The position numbers and the translations under genes were made by a program. From the NCBI GenBank assembly GCA_902778925.1, contig CACYZN010000013.1:1-47960 (forward strand): a stretch of DNA of 47,960 nucleotides, in the 5' to 3' direction. Within the stretch, counting starts at the first letter, position 1. Each line of letters starts with the position of its first letter. This stretch comes from an uncultured Bacteroidota bacterium. GTDB taxonomy: Bacteria > Bacteroidota > Bacteroidia > Bacteroidales > P3. Positions 41,411 to 47,960 of the stretch are shown here, piece by piece. A model generated the notes under the pieces. The model was not told where the DNA came from. It saw only the letters and a program-made list of their open reading frames with translations, and ran no database searches.

Positions 41411-41514
41411 CACATCAACGCATTAACGCACTAACACATTAACGCATTAACGCATTAACACATTAACACATTAACGCATTAACACATTAACGCATTAACA
41501 CATTAACGCATTAA
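41411..41514 (+). repeat. 8-bp tandem array directly before ugd, 13 units
   Basis: Thirteen contiguous octamers, CGCATTAA or CACATTAA with two single-base variants, running up to 7 bp before the ugd ATG. The array occupies the place of a ribosome-binding site. Unit count could vary between strains and change ugd expression (inference). Confidence 0.85.
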
Positions 41515-41521
41515 CGATTTT

Positions 41522-43012
41522 ATGAAGATTTCCGTAGCAGGTACCGGCTATGTCGGTCTCAGTATCGCCACCCTGTTGGCACAGCATAACGACGTCACTG
41601 CTGTTGACGTGGTCCCTGCACGGGTCGACCTCGTCAACAACAAGAAATCCCCCATCAAGGACGACTATATCGAGGACTATCTGGCCAACAAGCCCCTCTC
41701 GCTCAAGGCCACCCTCGACCAGGAGGCCGGCTATCGCGACGCAGAATTTGTGGTCATAGCTGCTCCTACCAACTACGACAGCCAGAAGAACTTCTTCGAC
41801 ACCAGCGCTGTCGAGTCGGTTATCGATGCGGTGCTGAAGGTCAACCCCGACGCCGTGATGGTCATCAAGAGCACCATCCCCGTAGGCTACACCCGCAGCC
41901 TCTACGTAAAATACTACAAGAAGTTTCTTCAATTAAAGGAAGAATCACTCACGCATTTACGCAATAACGCATTCCCGCATTTTAATCTGTTGTTCAGTCC
42001 TGAGTTTTTGCGCGAGAGCAAGGCCCTATACGACAACCTCTACCCCAGCCGTATCATTGTCGGCATTCCCAAGATGATGCCCGGCCCTGAATACCAGGAG
42101 GAGAACGAAGCTATCAAGACTTTGACCGACATCGACTGGCTCACCGAGAAAGCCCACCAATTCGCCGACCTCCTCGTCGAAGGAGCCATCGGCCCTTCGA
42201 AAGATTCACTTACACATTTACACATTGACGCATTAACGCAATCGCCATTAGGCGACGGTGCCATCGGCCCTTCGAAAGATTCACTTACGCATTTACACAT
42301 TGACGCATTAACGCATTCGAATTCCAAGGGAATTCCCACGCTTTTCATTGGCATGAAAGAAGCCGAGGCAGTGAAGCTCTTTGCCAACACCTATCTGGCC
42401 CTGCGCGTCAGCTACTTCAACGAGCTTGACACCTACGCTGAGATGAAGGGCCTCGACACCCAGGCCATCATCGACGGCATCGGCCTCGACCCCCGCATCG
42501 GCACCCACTACAACAACCCCAGTTTCGGCTACGGTGGCTACTGCCTGCCCAAGGACACCAAGCAGCTCCTCGCCAACTACGAGGACGTGCCCCAGAACAT
42601 GATGAGCGCCATCGTCGAGAGCAACCGCACGAGGAAAGACTTTATTGCCGACCAAGTCCTCAAAATGGCCGGCTACTATTCGTATACCGAAAACAATGAG
42701 TTCTCCACTCTCCACTCTCCACTCTCCACTCCTACTATTGGCGTGTACAGGTTAACGATGAAAAGCAACTCCGACAACTTCCGTCAGTCCGCCATCCAAG
42801 GCGTCATGAAGCGCATCAAAGCCAAGGGTGCCCAGATTATTATTTTCGAGCCTACTCTAGAAGATGGATCTACTTTTTTCGGAAGTAGAATTGTCAATGA
42901 CTTAGACGACTTTAAACGTCAAAGTCAGGCCATCATAGCAAATCGCTATGACACCTGCCTCGACGATGTAATCGATAAAGTGTATACAAGAGACATCTTT
43001 CGCAGAGATTAG
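41522..43012 (+). CDS. ugd: UDP-glucose 6-dehydrogenase with repeat-encoded insertions
   Basis: 496 residues, against 388 for E. coli Ugd, which it resembles closely. The enzyme oxidises UDP-glucose to UDP-glucuronate with NAD for surface glycans. Motifs: GTGYVGLS (7-14), [38 protein letters not shown], catalytic Cys341 in [14 protein letters not shown] and the terminal [12 protein letters not shown]. The extra length is largely low-complexity insertions encoded by repeat DNA: residues 140-154 ([14 protein letters not shown]), 221-270 (a 25-residue tandem duplication with [12 protein letters not shown]) and 389-404 ([11 protein letters not shown]). Each falls where the E. coli protein has a short linker, so activity may be kept. 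The segment from about residue 445 to 478 is AT-richer than the body, and the last 57 bases are repeated exactly downstream. Confidence 0.92.
   Translation: MKISVAGTGYVGLSIATLLAQHNDVTAVDVVPARVDLVNNKKSPIKDDYIEDYLANKPLSLKATLDQEAGYRDAEFVVIAAPTNYDSQKNFFDTSAVESVIDAVLKVNPDAVMVIKSTIPVGYTRSLYVKYYKKFLQLKEESLTHLRNNAFPHFNLLFSPEFLRESKALYDNLYPSRIIVGIPKMMPGPEYQEENEAIKTLTDIDWLTEKAHQFADLLVEGAIGPSKDSLTHLHIDALTQSPLGDGAIGPSKDSLTHLHIDALTHSNSKGIPTLFIGMKEAEAVKLFANTYLALRVSYFNELDTYAEMKGLDTQAIIDGIGLDPRIGTHYNNPSFGYGGYCLPKDTKQLLANYEDVPQNMMSAIVESNRTRKDFIADQVLKMAGYYSYTENNEFSTLHSPLSTPTIGVYRLTMKSNSDNFRQSAIQGVMKRIKAKGAQIIIFEPTLEDGSTFFGSRIVNDLDDFKRQSQAIIANRYDTCLDDVIDKVYTRDIFRRD
41939..41983 (+). repeat. In-frame CGCATT repeat in ugd (insert A)
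   Basis: ACTCACGCATTTACGCAATAACGCATTCCCGCATTT-type words (each 7-9 nt), encoding [13 protein letters not shown] between TR-SLYVK and the conserved [11 protein letters not shown]. Confidence 0.75.
42182..42331 (+). repeat. 75-bp tandem duplication with CGCATT words in ugd (insert B)
   Basis: Two nearly identical 75-bp units (42182-42256 and 42257-42331), each containing CACTTAC-GCATTTACACATTGACGCATTAACGCA-type words. They encode [19 protein letters not shown] twice. The unit starts at the conserved EGAI and duplicates it. Confidence 0.85.
42686..42733 (+). repeat. In-frame 7-bp CTCCACT repeat in ugd (insert C)
   Basis: Four CTCCACT heptamers encode [10 protein letters not shown] immediately before the conserved IGVYRL strand. 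The word is the same as in the 25-unit intergenic array at 36914. Confidence 0.8.
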
Positions 43013-43121
43013 CTAATATCTATTGTCATTATTTATGACCAATTGTGCAAGTCAAACGAGCAGAAGCGGAAAGCTTGCTTTCAGATTATGCCATGACGTA
43101 GCCAATTGCGGACGAAGTCAG

Positions 43122-43283
43122 CCCACCCTCGAAGACGGCACCACCTTCTTCGGCAGCCTCGTCGTAAATGACCTAAAGAAATTCAAAGAGATGTCCCAAG
43201 CGATTATAGCAAATAGATACGATTCCTGCCTCGACGATGTAATCGATAAAGTGTATACAAGAGACATCTTTCGCAGAGATTGA
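43122..43283 (+). pseudogene. Second copy of the ugd 3' end
   Basis: It encodes [17 protein letters not shown] and on to [12 protein letters not shown] plus stop, matching the last about 53 residues of Ugd. The final 57 bp (43225-43281) are identical to 42954-43010, while the upstream part is diverged and more GC-rich, closer to the codon use of the main gene body than the attached 3' end is. An open frame extends back to 43023 but its first about 33 codons match nothing I know. It looks like a displaced original 3' end or a recombination product, not a working gene. Confidence 0.75.
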
Positions 43284-43296
43284 TCGAAGATGTAAG

Positions 43297-43749
43297 ATGT
43301 CAGAAATAGGAGATATAATACAAGGTAAGTGCTTGGCTTTTGGCGATAGGGTAATCAAACTCAACGACTATCTGCTGGAACAGGCTGCTAACGCAAAGCC
43401 CCATTACACCATAATAAAAGGCAAGCGCGTTTACGAAAAGCCGATTCCGGTATATTTGCAGGCTGTCTCGAACCTCTGCAACCAACTTCTGAGAGCAGGT
43501 ACCTCAATAGGCGCTAATAATGCGGAAGCAACAAATGCCATAAGCAAAGCGGACTTCAAAAGCAAAAGCTTTATAGCTTTGAAAGAAGCCAGAGAATCCC
43601 TGTACTGGATTGAATTGTTGTATAGGAACAAATACTTGGACGAAAAACAGTATGCATCTATTCAAGCAGACTGTGAAGAATTGGTAAAAGTTTTAACTCA
43701 TAGGTGTAAGAAGCTCGATGAAAATGATGATAAAGCAGGAAGGAAATAA
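43297..43749 (+). CDS. Four-helix bundle protein (S23 / IVP family)
   Basis: 150 residues. The family pattern is clear: KPIPVYLQAVSNLCNQLLRAGTSIGANNAEATNAISKADFKSK split over helices two and three, then ALKEARESLYWIELLYRNKYLD and a final long helix. These proteins were first seen in 23S rRNA intervening sequences. They are structurally related to Avd, the accessory protein of diversity-generating retroelements; most chromosomal members have no known role. It starts 13 bp after the ugd-tail copy. Its last 40 bp and the sequence behind it are repeated twice more downstream. AT-rich relative to the backbone. Confidence 0.85.
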   Translation: MSEIGDIIQGKCLAFGDRVIKLNDYLLEQAANAKPHYTIIKGKRVYEKPIPVYLQAVSNLCNQLLRAGTSIGANNAEATNAISKADFKSKSFIALKEARESLYWIELLYRNKYLDEKQYASIQADCEELVKVLTHRCKKLDENDDKAGRK

Positions 43750-44030
43750 TAGACAACATCATCTACCCTACATCTTCCATCTTCCATCATACATCAGTTG
43801 GTCTACACCCGCAGAAGCTCGATGAAAATGATGATAAAGCAGGAAGGAAATAATAGACAACATCATCTACCCTACATCTTCCATCTTACATCTTCCATCA
43901 TACATCAGTTGGTCTACACCCGCAGAAGCTCGATGAAAATGATGATAAAGCAGGAAGGTAATAATAGACAACATCATCTACCCTACATCTTCCATCTTAC
44001 ATCTTCCATCATACATCAGTTGGTCTATAC
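43710..44030 (+). repeat. Three tandem copies of four-helix-gene 3' end plus VYTR word
   Basis: Units start at 43710, 43814 and 43925 (spacing 104 and 111 bp; the 7-bp difference is one CATCTTA heptamer). Each holds the last codons of the four-helix gene (KLDENDDKAG), heptamer words of CATCTTC type, and TTGGTCTACACCCGC or TTGGTCTATACAAGA, which reads as the Val-Tyr-Thr-Arg of the ugd C-terminus. The open frame created across units is not considered a gene. Confidence 0.8.
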
Positions 44031-44055
44031 AAGAGACATTTTTAGAAGAGACTAA
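44023..44055 (+). pseudogene. Third ugd tail copy ([10 protein letters not shown] and stop)
   Basis: GTC TAT ACA AGA GAC and on to TAA encode exactly the last ten residues of Ugd, with synonymous differences from the first two copies. It closes the tandem repeat block. Confidence 0.75.
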
Positions 44056-44086
44056 AAAAAACTTAACGAAAACCATAACCTTAACT

Positions 44087-44350
44087 ATGGGTGGGGCAAG
44101 AGATTTTAGAAAATACAGCGTTTGGAAAGAAGCGGTGGATTATGCCACCTATGTTTATGAGGCACATTTTCTCGATTTCGCTTTAGGTTCGGCGTTTGAG
44201 GTTGAAACCCAGTTGACAATAGCAAAGAATATAGGTTATTTTGATAACACTGACGTTAGTCGTGACATTAATTTCCAAGTGTTAATGGATAGGATACATA
44301 GTATTGAACGACAGTTGAATGGTTTGATAACCTCCATCCGTAAAAGTTAA
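44087..44350 (+). pseudogene. Four-helix bundle protein with internal in-frame deletion
   Basis: 87 residues where the family has about 115-120. The start DFRKYSVWKEAVDYATYVYE is the usual first helix. It then jumps directly to AHFLDFALGSAFEVETQLTIAKNIGYF, which is the end of helix three. The expected middle, with the SNIAEG-type turn, is missing. The frame is intact and ends RKS, with the TAA stop inside a 6-bp repeat array. It could still fold as a shorter bundle, but decay is the simplest reading. It is not a close copy of the 150-residue neighbour but another member of the family. Confidence 0.65.
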
Positions 44351-44405
44351 CGTCAAGGTTAAAGTTAAGGTCAAGGTTAAGGTCAAGGTTAAGGTTAACG
44401 TTAAC
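44346..44405 (+). repeat. 6-bp array of GTTAAG/GTCAAG, ten units
   Basis: Ten contiguous hexamers GTTAAC, GTCAAG, GTTAAA or GTTAAG. The first unit contains the stop codon of the four-helix remnant. The array fills most of the gap to the DUF3990 gene. Confidence 0.8.
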
Positions 44406-44431
44406 GTATCGCCTGAAAAAATTTTCCACCC

Positions 44432-45109
44432 ATGTCTGATTCAATAGATATATATCACGGTTCTGACCATATTATTGAGCAGCCGGTTTTCGGTGAAGGC
44501 AAGACATACAACGACTATGGACGAGGCTTTTACTGTACCGAACATGTAGAACTGGCTAAGGAATGGGCTTGCTCGTCAGATAGTGATGGCTATGCCAACC
44601 ACTATCGGCTTGATATGACCGGACTAGGTGTGCTAAATCTCAATGGACCTGGATACAATATCTTGAATTGGCTTGCCATACTGCTTGAAAATCGTAAGTT
44701 CAACGTTGCAGAAGGTCTGCCTCAGCGAGCAAGGACCTATCTCTTAGAGAATTTCAATGTTGAATATAAGGAATATGACGTTATTATCGGCTATCGAGCC
44801 AATGACTCCTATTTCTCTTACGCTGGTGATTTTGTGAATGGTACACTCTCGTTGTCCGACTTGTCGGAAGCAATGCGTTTAGGAAAGTTGGGTGAGCAGG
44901 TGGTGCTGAAGTCTAAGAAAGCCTTTGAGGCACTCACTTTCGTTGAGGCGATAGAGGCTCCCCGTCAGGAGTATTTTGCCAAATACAAGACACGTGACGA
45001 TGAGGCTCGTGCAAAATATCGCGATATTGCGTCCAAACCTATGGCAGAGGATGAAATATATATGATTGATATCATCAGAAACAATATTAGAAATGGCCAG
45101 GGCATATAA
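44432..45109 (+). CDS. DUF3990 family protein, ADP-ribosyltransferase-like, possible toxin
   Basis: 225 residues. The N terminus IDIYHGSDHIIEQPVFGEGK followed by NDYGRGFYCTE (28-38) is the DUF3990 signature. Its arrangement (H-G-S strand, then D-Y/F-G-x-G-F-Y-x-T) resembles the NAD-binding core of ADP-ribosyltransferases; assignment to that clan is from memory. A later DVIIGYRANDSYF fits the family. Such genes occur next to small partner genes in many gut bacteria and look like toxin-antitoxin or abortive-infection modules, though I know of no proof. The downstream gene overlaps by 17 bp, so the two are coupled. Confidence 0.75.
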   Translation: MSDSIDIYHGSDHIIEQPVFGEGKTYNDYGRGFYCTEHVELAKEWACSSDSDGYANHYRLDMTGLGVLNLNGPGYNILNWLAILLENRKFNVAEGLPQRARTYLLENFNVEYKEYDVIIGYRANDSYFSYAGDFVNGTLSLSDLSEAMRLGKLGEQVVLKSKKAFEALTFVEAIEAPRQEYFAKYKTRDDEARAKYRDIASKPMAEDEIYMIDIIRNNIRNGQGI

Positions 45110-45539
45110 GAAGACATACCTTAACGGTGCGATGCGCAATCTTGCCGTGATGTTGGATTGTGGTGTGCGGAAGTATGGCTATCCTATAGAGGATTTCTAT
45201 ATGATGTTTCTGTCGAGCGAAGTGTCTCGTCAGTTTTCGAAAGGTAATCCTCGTTATCTGGTGGGCATGTCGGGTGCCGAGTTAGCCGACAGTGTTGTGG
45301 AGGCCTCCGGTGGGATAGTGAAGAGTGATAATGATGGGACCTATTCTGTCGGTCCCGAGTATTGGGCTGGATGGGTGATGGCATACTATCAGTGGTTTTC
45401 GCGTCGTAGTTTCGCTTATATGCACAGTATGGGCTTGGGTATTAGTGAGGTTGTGAGTATGTATTATCCGCTTCATGAGGCCGACATCTCAAAATTCGCC
45501 GCCGCCGCTGACAGCATTATCGAAAGAAACAGAAAGTGA
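45093..45539 (+). CDS. Partner protein of the DUF3990 gene, unknown function
   Basis: 148 residues from MARAYKKTYLNGAM; this start overlaps the DUF3990 gene by 17 bp and is preferred to one nine codons upstream. The region YPIEDFYMMFLSSEVSRQFSKGNPRYLVGMSGAELA, with F-L-x-S and the S-G-x-E-L-A motif, is typical of proteins found beside DUF3990 genes in Bacteroidota. The second half (YWAGWVMAYYQWFSRRSF) is aromatic-rich. I cannot assign a Pfam name with certainty (a DUF3791-like role is possible). Likely antitoxin or accessory partner by context. Confidence 0.65.
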   Translation: MARAYKKTYLNGAMRNLAVMLDCGVRKYGYPIEDFYMMFLSSEVSRQFSKGNPRYLVGMSGAELADSVVEASGGIVKSDNDGTYSVGPEYWAGWVMAYYQWFSRRSFAYMHSMGLGISEVVSMYYPLHEADISKFAAAADSIIERNRK

Positions 45540-45852
45540 ATATGAAACATTGTGCCGCAAGCTGCTAACACCTTTGAGGCAAATTAAATGCAGCGAATCA
45601 GCTTTATGAGGCAACACCGCTGAAAACAATCAGAAGAAGAGAGTCAGCACCGCTGAATAAAATTAAATGTAGCAAATAAGCAACTTATAGTTTATATCTT
45701 TAAATTTGAGCGAAGTGAACCCTCTACTTATATCTTTTTTATCGAAAAACTATCGTTTGGAAGTTGATATTTAACATTTTAAGTAATCTGACAATAGAAA
45801 AAACACAAAAAGTTGTAACAATCACCGTCAATAGTACAACCTCAAAAACGGA
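45540..45852. other. AT-rich spacer without gene
   Basis: 313 bp. It holds two loosely similar stretches around CACCGCTGAA-AA (45617 and 45650) and GCGAAGTGAAC. No promoter of the usual form, tRNA or open frame of substance is seen. The downstream three-gene operon must be transcribed from within it. Confidence 0.4.
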
Positions 45853-46479
45853 ATGTATATGAAATTACAAAACAGATATGATACATTGATCATTATTGGA
45901 GCCTGGAACAGGGCTATTTTCACTCCTGATTGGGTGGGCAAGTTCATTTTTCCAGGAGAAGAAATGACTGTCGAGATTCCAGTTGACAATTTTGAGGCTT
46001 CACCTAGGTATAGTTCCAATGGATTGTCAGTGAACATTCTGAATCAGAAACTTATTTTTACAATAAATAATCCATCGCAAGAAAGTTTTCAGCAAATTGG
46101 TTTAAAGGCTTTGTCAGTATGCAGGGCTTTGGCTCATACCCCTTTATTGTGTTTCGGAATCAATCATTTTTTTCAGTGCGATAAGGATGAAATAGAGAAA
46201 ACCAACGTGTTTGATTTCTCAAATTATGAATTGTTGAAAGAAAAAGGGTACGAACTGAAAGCGATGAAAAACCAACAATCGTTACAATTTGGACACCACA
46301 TTTTGAATGTGATATGGTCGTTGGAAAACGAAAAAGTGACATTGGAATTCAACAACCACTATGATGTGGCCGGTGTGGAATCATTTGTCAGTGTGTTTGA
46401 TGAGAATTTACTCTACGACAGATTGAATAATTCTATTGGCTACATTAAGAATATCTATGATTTGAATGTTGAGTCATGA
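45853..46479 (+). CDS. Unknown protein, first gene of the Panacea operon
   Basis: 208 residues (or 206 from the second Met). No family is recognised. It is a soluble, mixed alpha/beta-looking protein, with LSVNILNQKLIFTINNPSQESFQQIGLKALSVCRALAHTP divided between strand and helix segments and a C-terminal helix with NNSIGYIKNIYDL. Its stop codon overlaps the start of the Panacea gene (ATGA). Position and coupling suggest it belongs to the same conflict module, either as a toxin or as a third component. AT-rich. Confidence 0.7.
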   Translation: MYMKLQNRYDTLIIIGAWNRAIFTPDWVGKFIFPGEEMTVEIPVDNFEASPRYSSNGLSVNILNQKLIFTINNPSQESFQQIGLKALSVCRALAHTPLLCFGINHFFQCDKDEIEKTNVFDFSNYELLKEKGYELKAMKNQQSLQFGHHILNVIWSLENEKVTLEFNNHYDVAGVESFVSVFDENLLYDRLNNSIGYIKNIYDLNVES

Positions 46480-47081
46480 ACAATTTAGATATTGCACAAG
46501 ATACCGAATATAAGCCCATCAAAGAGGTACAGACCTATAAGCCTGATGCTATTATAGAAGCCAATGCCATGCAGGCAAGTTTAGGTTCATCAGAAACCAA
46601 TGTGGTGTTTACCTCCGAGACTCAGGAAACGATAACAAGAGATGTACGTGTTTCGGCATTGGACGTCGCGGCTTATATCTTGGAAAAAATCGGGAAGTGC
46701 ACAACGATGAAATTACACAAATTACTTTATTATTGTCAGGCATGGTCACTGGTGTGGGACGAGAGACCATTGTTTGACGACAAAATAGAGGCTTGGGCTA
46801 ATGGCCCTGTGATAAGGCGACTTTTCGTATATCATAAAGGTTTGTATGAGGTAACAGTTGGTGATTTTTCACTTGGCAATTCGCAATTGCTGAATCAAAC
46901 CCAACGTGATACCGTTGACAGTGTTTTGAACTTTTATGGCGACAAATCAGCACAGTGGCTCATCAATCTTACGCATAACGAAACGCCATGGATAAATGCC
47001 AGAAAAGGCTTGGATCCGTCTGAGAGAGGCTGTGTTGAAATCAAATTGTCAGACATGGCCGATTACTACAGCGCCTTATGA
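46476..47081 (+). CDS. Panacea-domain (SocA/DUF4065-like) protein, probable antitoxin
   Basis: 201 residues. From about residue 57 it shows the Panacea/DUF4065 pattern: ALDVAAYILEKIG, TMKLHKLLYYCQAWSLVWDERPLFDD, KIEAWANGPVIRRLFVYHKG and a final ETPWINARKGLDPSERG. Panacea domains are described as antitoxins that neutralise many unrelated toxins encoded beside them; SocA of Caulobacter is a member that acts as a proteolytic adaptor. The first 56 residues are an extra, low-conservation segment that could confer toxin recognition. It is translationally coupled to both neighbours by 4-bp overlaps. Confidence 0.85.
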   Translation: MNNLDIAQDTEYKPIKEVQTYKPDAIIEANAMQASLGSSETNVVFTSETQETITRDVRVSALDVAAYILEKIGKCTTMKLHKLLYYCQAWSLVWDERPLFDDKIEAWANGPVIRRLFVYHKGLYEVTVGDFSLGNSQLLNQTQRDTVDSVLNFYGDKSAQWLINLTHNETPWINARKGLDPSERGCVEIKLSDMADYYSAL

Positions 47082-47731
47082 ACAAAACGCCCAAAATTTC
47101 TGTTGCACCTGATGTTTCAAAGAACCCTAAAGCAGGAGACGCGACCAATTATAAACAGAAAAAACCTGTTTGGCAAATAGGGATCCTCGATATTGAAGGT
47201 AAATGGGGTTACAGGGCGTTTAGTCAAAATATCGTTTTTGAATACTCTGATGATTTATTAGCTTTTCTTGTGGAGCATAATCTAAACAAACTTTCGGATG
47301 GTTTAGATAGATTAAAAACAAAAAAAAATCTCACCCTTCAAGGATTGTTTTCTTTTGTTAGCACATTAGATAACACAGAATGTCCAAACGAGGTGTTGAA
47401 GCTTATTGTAAGCGATATTAAACAACGGTTTTTTCTGGACAAACTGTACCCCAAGCTAAAAGAATACGAAAAACTCACCTGGGACGAAATAGAAAATCAG
47501 AAATATGGTTCGGAAGGCAAAACAAAAAATCATCCAATACCAAAGAGCTCGTTGATAAAGGAGGCTCAAGACAGACTGAAAGAATTGAAGCAAGACGATA
47601 TTGATGAGGTTTATTCTTTGCGACTTGAGGGTAAATTGAGAGTTTTTGGCATAAGAGAGGACAATTGTTTAAAAATAATATGGGTTGATACTAACCATGA
47701 GGTTTGCACATCTAATAAGAAACATACATAA
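47078..47731 (+). CDS. Probable toxin partner of the Panacea protein
   Basis: 217 residues. Residues 1-149 are unassigned. The C-terminal 68 residues (PIPKSSLIKEAQDRLKEL, VYSLRLEGKLRVFGIR, LKIIWVDTNHEV and the terminal KKHT) resemble small stand-alone proteins common in bacteria that end in a W-x-D-x2-H-x-V...K-x-H-T pattern. I recall these as uncharacterised, RelE-like in appearance, but cannot name the family. Coupled to the Panacea gene by ATGA overlap, it is the best toxin candidate of this operon. An N-terminal domain fused to such a module would be unusual. Confidence 0.7.
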   Translation: MNKTPKISVAPDVSKNPKAGDATNYKQKKPVWQIGILDIEGKWGYRAFSQNIVFEYSDDLLAFLVEHNLNKLSDGLDRLKTKKNLTLQGLFSFVSTLDNTECPNEVLKLIVSDIKQRFFLDKLYPKLKEYEKLTWDEIENQKYGSEGKTKNHPIPKSSLIKEAQDRLKELKQDDIDEVYSLRLEGKLRVFGIREDNCLKIIWVDTNHEVCTSNKKHT

Positions 47732-47802
47732 ATAGTGGTCAGTTGGCAACGGCTTTTAGTCTTTCCGCACAGCCGGGGAGTTGCGAAAAGCGAGCGAAGT
47801 TG

Positions 47803-47878
47803 ACTTGGAACTTTGAACCTTTGAACCTTGAACTTTGAACCTTGAACTTTGAACCATGCACCTTGAACCTCTTGAACA
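47803..47878 (+). repeat. 7/8-bp TTGAACC/TTGAACT array
   Basis: About nine units of CTTTGAAC, CTTGAAC or CATGCAC following one another after the last gene. Less regular copies continue at 47895-47945. Related words stand at 1917-1935. Confidence 0.75.
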
Positions 47879-47960
47879 AACCTGCCGTAAAGGCACATTG
47901 AACCCCTTAAACCATCTCGCCAAAGGCGACTTGAACATTTTAAACATAGCGAGATATGGC

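Noticed and set aside
43798-44055. An 85-codon open frame across the tandem units behind the four-helix gene
   Set aside because: Starts at TTG in the repeat and translates the four-helix tail in a shifted frame; only the last ten codons match Ugd.
43012-44350. Diversity-generating retroelement
   Set aside because: Avd-like proteins and repeated gene ends recall one, but no reverse transcriptase is present and differences between tail copies are not limited to adenines.

Overview
The window reads as chromosome of a Bacteroidota (Bacteroidales-type) bacterium. The evidence is the repeated promoter form TTTG-N19/20-TAnnTTTG, many short lipoprotein signals ending in SC or AC, A-rich start regions without strong Shine-Dalgarno sites, and family-typical genes (UpxY-type NusG paralogue, DUF2490, DUF5714, TIGR02757, S23-type four-helix bundle proteins). 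The backbone is GC-rich. Three AT-rich stretches stand out as probable acquisitions: the specificity half of a DNA methylase (about 4.89-5.82 kb), an HD/GHKL ATPase gene (7.3-10.4 kb), and the right end (43.3-47.7 kb).

Layout. 0-1.5 kb: end of a NuoE/HndA-like [2Fe-2S] subunit and a convergent S66 peptidase lipoprotein. 1.6-2.2 kb: repeat-filled spacer. 2.2-10.4 kb: defence region with a leftward three-gene restriction-modification operon (two Eco57I-like methylase polypeptides and a GIY-YIG/T5orf172-helicase) and, divergently, a 1027-residue HD plus HSP90-like ATPase protein. 10.5-36.8 kb: mostly ordinary housekeeping and envelope genes (DUF5714 lipoprotein, PhzF, DUF1295, rhodanese-MBL, SDR, Ogt, Dus, GuaD, DUF3089, VanX-type dipeptidase, alanine symporter, glycosyltransferase, Cthe_2159-like protein, DUF2490, TIGR02757, ComEC, nitroreductase, UpxY-like antiterminator, ComEA-like protein, acyltransferase, glutamate symporter, Omp85-like protein, radical SAM enzyme, FAD oxidoreductase), with two tRNA-Val genes. 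37.4-43.0 kb: uvrB, an O-antigen-ligase-like gene, tRNA-Gln and ugd. 43.0-47.7 kb: a scrambled region of ugd 3'-end copies and four-helix-bundle genes, then two likely conflict modules (DUF3990 pair; Panacea operon).

The most unusual property is short-period repeat DNA. At least four intergenic elements are built from 11-bp words: GC-rich words at the edges, AT-rich words in the middle, and inverted symmetry in three of them. Other arrays have 6-, 7-, 8- or 9-bp periods. Several arrays run into genes. Some supply the stop codon, and some encode in-frame insertions inside conserved enzymes (the helicase, PhzF and, at three places, Ugd). A second notable feature is the 3' end of ugd, whose last codons are repeated several times downstream around four-helix-bundle genes, as if this gene end were a recombination or integration hotspot.

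All family assignments were made by reading translated sequences against remembered motifs; no database search was run.
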